A stretch of DNA of 9,320 nucleotides from Pseudomonadota bacterium (lineage in GTDB: Bacteria; Pseudomonadota; Gammaproteobacteria; Enterobacterales; Enterobacteriaceae). Below the pieces are notes generated by a model. It was given only the letters and a program-made list of their open reading frames with translations, was not told the DNA's origin and did not search any database. Each line of letters begins with the position of its first letter. The first letter of the stretch is position 1. Positions 7,261 through 9,320 of the stretch are shown here, piece after piece. Made by a program: the position numbers and the translations under genes. The stretch spans positions 1-9,320 of the forward strand of contig JAFACP010000419.1 of the NCBI GenBank assembly GCA_023425455.1. Direction: 5' to 3'.

Positions 7261-7686
7261 CTATTTCAGTCGTTTTCCACGCCCGTCAACCACCTGCTCG
7301 CCATCCTCTTTGGTGAAGGCGCCTTTTTGCGCCTCCGGCAGGATATCCAGCACCACCTCTGACGGACGGCACAGCCGCGTGCCCAGCGGAGTGACCACAA
7401 TCGGTCGGTTAATCAGGATCGGATGCTCGAGCATAAAGTCGATTAAGCGGTCGTCCGTAAATTTATCTTCTGCAAGACCCAGCTGTTCATAAGGCTCGAC
7501 GTTCTTACGCAGCAAAGCGCGAACGGAAATGCCCATATCAGCAATGAGTTTGACCAGCTCATCGCGTGAAGGTGGAGTCTCAAGATAATGAATCACGGTC
7601 GGTTCGCTACCGCTGTTGCGGATCATCTCCAGGGTGTTGCGCGAGGTGCCGCAGGCCGGGTTGTGGTAAATGGTAATGTTGCTCAT
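7261..7686 (-). CDS. arsC: ArsC, glutaredoxin-dependent arsenate reductase
   Basis: ArsC is a cytoplasmic enzyme that reduces arsenate to arsenite using glutathione and glutaredoxin, supplying the substrate for ArsB export. It is 141 residues long, the usual size of the R773/E. coli type. The catalytic loop HNPACGTSR places the reactive cysteine at C12. The three arginines of the active site are at the standard positions R60, R94 and R107 (ALLRKN, INRPIVV, LCRPSEV). It starts 12 bases after the arsB stop with only a weak ribosome site (GAGAT), which points to translation coupled to arsB. It is the last gene of the operon, and a hairpin terminator follows at once. The gene is complete, with no missing key residue. 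Confidence 0.97.
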   Translation of the reverse strand: MSNITIYHNPACGTSRNTLEMIRNSGSEPTVIHYLETPPSRDELVKLIADMGISVRALLRKNVEPYEQLGLAEDKFTDDRLIDFMLEHPILINRPIVVTPLGTRLCRPSEVVLDILPEAQKGAFTKEDGEQVVDGRGKRLK

Positions 7687-7698
7687 ATCAGTATCTCG

Positions 7699-8988
7699 TT
7701 ACACGGTGAAAGAGAGTCGTAGCGCCAGCGCGGCCAGCGTGACGAACAGTACGGGCAGGGTCATGATAATCCCGGTGCGGAAATAGTAGCCCCAGGTGAT
7801 GGTCATATTCTTCTGCGCAAGGACGTGCAGCCACAGCAGCGTGGCCAGACTGCCAATCGGGGTGATTTTCGGCCCCAGATCGCAGCCAATGACGTTGGCG
7901 TAAATCATCGCCTCTTTGATAACGCCTGTCGCGCTACTGCCGTCAATGGACAGCGCGCCAACCAGCACGGTAGGCATGTTGTTCATGATGGAAGAGAGGA
8001 AAGCCGTCAGGAAGCCGGTGCCGAAGGTCGCGATCCACAGGCCTTTATCTGCCAGCACGTTCAGCAGGTCAGAGAGATAATCCGTTAGCCCGGCGTTGCG
8101 CAGGCCATAGACCACCAGGTACATTCCCAGCGAGAAGATGACTATCTGCCACGGCGCACCGCGCAGCACTTTGCCAGTGTTAATGGCGTGGCCTCGTTTC
8201 GCCACCGCAAACAGAATGACAGCCCCGACAGCCGCAATCGCGCTGACCGGGATACCGAGCGGCTCAAGCACGAAAAAGCCCACCAGCAGAAGGATCAACA
8301 CCACCCAGCCGGTTCTGAAGGTGGCCGGATCTTTAATCGCGCTGGCGGGGGCATTAAGACGCTGCAGATCATAGACCGGCGGAATGTCTTTGCAAAAGAG
8401 CAGGTGCAGCATCACCAGCGTGGCACCGATAGCGGCGATGTCTACCGGCACCATCACCGAGGCATACTCAGTGAAACCCAGCCCAAAGAAGTCTGCAGAA
8501 ACGATGTTAACCAGGTTCGACACAATAAGCGGCAGACTGGCGGTATCGGCGATAAACCCGGCGGCCATCACGAAGGCCAGGGTGGTGCTTTTACTGAACC
8601 CCAGCGCCAGCAGCATGGCTATCACAATCGGCGTCAGGATCAGCGCCGCGCCATCGTTGGCAAACAGCGCCGCCACCGCCGCGCCGAGCAGCACGATCCA
8701 GCTAAACAGCAGACGGCCACGGCCGTTACCCCAGCGCGACACGTGCAGGGCCGCCCATTCAAAAAAGCCGGACTCATCAAGCAGCAGGCTGATGATAATC
8801 ACCGCAATAAAGGTCGCCGTCGCATTCCAGACGATATTCCACACCACCGGGATATCATCTAAATGGACAACGCCAGAAATCAACGCCAGTGCTGCGCCAA
8901 GCGTCGCACTCCAGCCGATCCCTAACCCCTTCGGCTGCCAGATAACCAGCACGATGGTCAGGACAAAAATCGCGCCTGCCAGTAACAT
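7699..8988 (-). CDS. arsB: ArsB, arsenite/antimonite efflux transporter
   Basis: ArsB is the inner-membrane carrier that expels arsenite and antimonite, either alone as a proton antiporter or as the membrane subunit for the ArsA ATPase. It has 429 residues, the standard length, with about 12 hydrophobic segments. Conserved features are [13 protein letters not shown] at about 109-121, the [13 protein letters not shown] stretch at about 157-169, [15 protein letters not shown] at about 332-346, and [19 protein letters not shown] at about 368-386, characteristic of ArsB in the ion transporter superfamily. The ATG at 8988 was chosen because AGGAGG lies 4 bases upstream. An in-frame codon at 9066 would overlap the end of arsA and read through a strong hairpin. 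ArsA ends 49 bases upstream and arsC begins 12 bases downstream, so the three are one operon. Confidence 0.97.
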   Translation of the reverse strand: MLLAGAIFVLTIVLVIWQPKGLGIGWSATLGAALALISGVVHLDDIPVVWNIVWNATATFIAVIIISLLLDESGFFEWAALHVSRWGNGRGRLLFSWIVLLGAAVAALFANDGAALILTPIVIAMLLALGFSKSTTLAFVMAAGFIADTASLPLIVSNLVNIVSADFFGLGFTEYASVMVPVDIAAIGATLVMLHLLFCKDIPPVYDLQRLNAPASAIKDPATFRTGWVVLILLLVGFFVLEPLGIPVSAIAAVGAVILFAVAKRGHAINTGKVLRGAPWQIVIFSLGMYLVVYGLRNAGLTDYLSDLLNVLADKGLWIATFGTGFLTAFLSSIMNNMPTVLVGALSIDGSSATGVIKEAMIYANVIGCDLGPKITPIGSLATLLWLHVLAQKNMTITWGYYFRTGIIMTLPVLFVTLAALALRLSFTV

Positions 8989-8999
8989 ACACCCTCCTG

Positions 9000-9022
9000 A
9001 CAGGGCGGCTCTGCCGCCCTGT
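9000..9022 (-). promoter_or_regulatory. Perfect hairpin between arsA and arsB, next to the arsB ribosome site
   Basis: The arms ACAGGGCGGC (9000-9009) and GCCGCCCTGT (9013-9022) pair perfectly over 10 bp with a 3-base loop. On the ars message the stem ends one base before AGGAGG of arsB. A T-tract lies upstream of the stem and none follows it, so it is not a terminator in the ars direction. A role in message stability or arsB translation is inference. Confidence 0.7.
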
Positions 9023-9037
9023 GTATACAAAAAAATA

Positions 9038-9320
9038 TTAAACGGCCAGCTCTCTGAGTTTCTCAATGCCCGTGGGCTCAGCAGCCATTACCGGTACTAA
9101 CGCAATGCGGCTTGCATGCTGGTTCTTCACAGCCTCGATTTGAGGACGCTCTTGCCGGGCGCGCTGGCAAAGCAGTGGTGAATGCGTCTGTGCAATCGAA
9201 AGGCTGTTATTGATAATCCAGCCCCAGGGATGGATCCCCGCACGCTCAAGATCGGACTGCAGGTTTGCCGCTTCCAGTACCGGAGTGGTTTCAGGCAGCG
9301 TAACCAGCAGGACTTTGGTC
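9038..9320 (-). CDS. arsA: ArsA, arsenite-stimulated ATPase of the ArsAB pump, C-terminal end only
   Basis: ArsA is the cytoplasmic ATPase that binds ArsB and energises arsenite and antimonite export. Only the last 93 residues of a protein of about 583 are in the window; the rest lies to the right. Translation gives [20 protein letters not shown] near the edge, then [38 protein letters not shown] and the closing [13 protein letters not shown], which matches the end of the A2 half of R773-type ArsA. The nucleotide-binding motifs and metal-binding cysteines lie outside, so activity cannot be judged. The frame is read from 9319, and base 9320 belongs to a split codon. The presence of arsA means the operon is of the larger arsRDABC or arsRABC kind, not the simple chromosomal arsRBC of E. 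coli. Confidence 0.95.
   Translation of the reverse strand, partial: TKVLLVTLPETTPVLEAANLQSDLERAGIHPWGWIINNSLSIAQTHSPLLCQRARQERPQIEAVKNQHASRIALVPVMAAEPTGIEKLRELAV

Noticed and set aside
8188..9100. Two long + strand open frames opposite arsB and the arsA end
   Set aside because: They are shadows of arsB, with composition biased to H, Q and R or S, A and T, no ribosome site and no family resemblance.

Overview
This window looks like chromosomal DNA from a member of the Enterobacterales. The closest fit is Enterobacter or a near relative, because of GC-rich coding sequence with enteric codon use and a recognisable chromosomal-type oqxAB-oqxR cluster. It is about 9.3 kb, densely coding, and holds eight protein genes, two of them cut by the window edges. 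No tRNA, rRNA, CRISPR array, insertion sequence, integrase or phage gene was seen.

Left part (1-4403): the 3' portion of oqxA (membrane fusion protein), then oqxB (inner-membrane RND pump) 24 bases downstream on the + strand, both belonging to the OqxAB multidrug efflux system. oqxR, an Rrf2-family repressor, lies convergently on the - strand. A strong bidirectional hairpin terminator separates oqxB from oqxR.

Middle (4404-7260): a regulatory gap of nearly 400 bases with the oqxR promoter, then a small secreted DUF1471 (BhsA/YhcN-type) stress protein on the + strand. Next is a solitary Na+:solute symporter of the SSS family on the - strand. The symporter has a plausible sigma-70 promoter with a palindrome lying on the predicted transcription start, which looks like a repressor operator. 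Its substrate cannot be told from the sequence.

Right part (7261-9320): the distal end of an arsenic resistance operon on the - strand, reading arsA (C-terminal end only), arsB, arsC. These act together: ArsC reduces arsenate to arsenite, and ArsB, alone or driven by the ArsA ATPase, exports arsenite. The regulator (arsR, possibly arsD) would lie to the right, outside the window. A perfect 10-bp hairpin sits between arsA and arsB, next to the arsB ribosome binding site.

All the gene families are known, and no new multi-gene system was found. The points worth a second look are regulatory: the symporter operator, the arsA/arsB intercistronic hairpin and the repeat pattern around the oqxR promoter.
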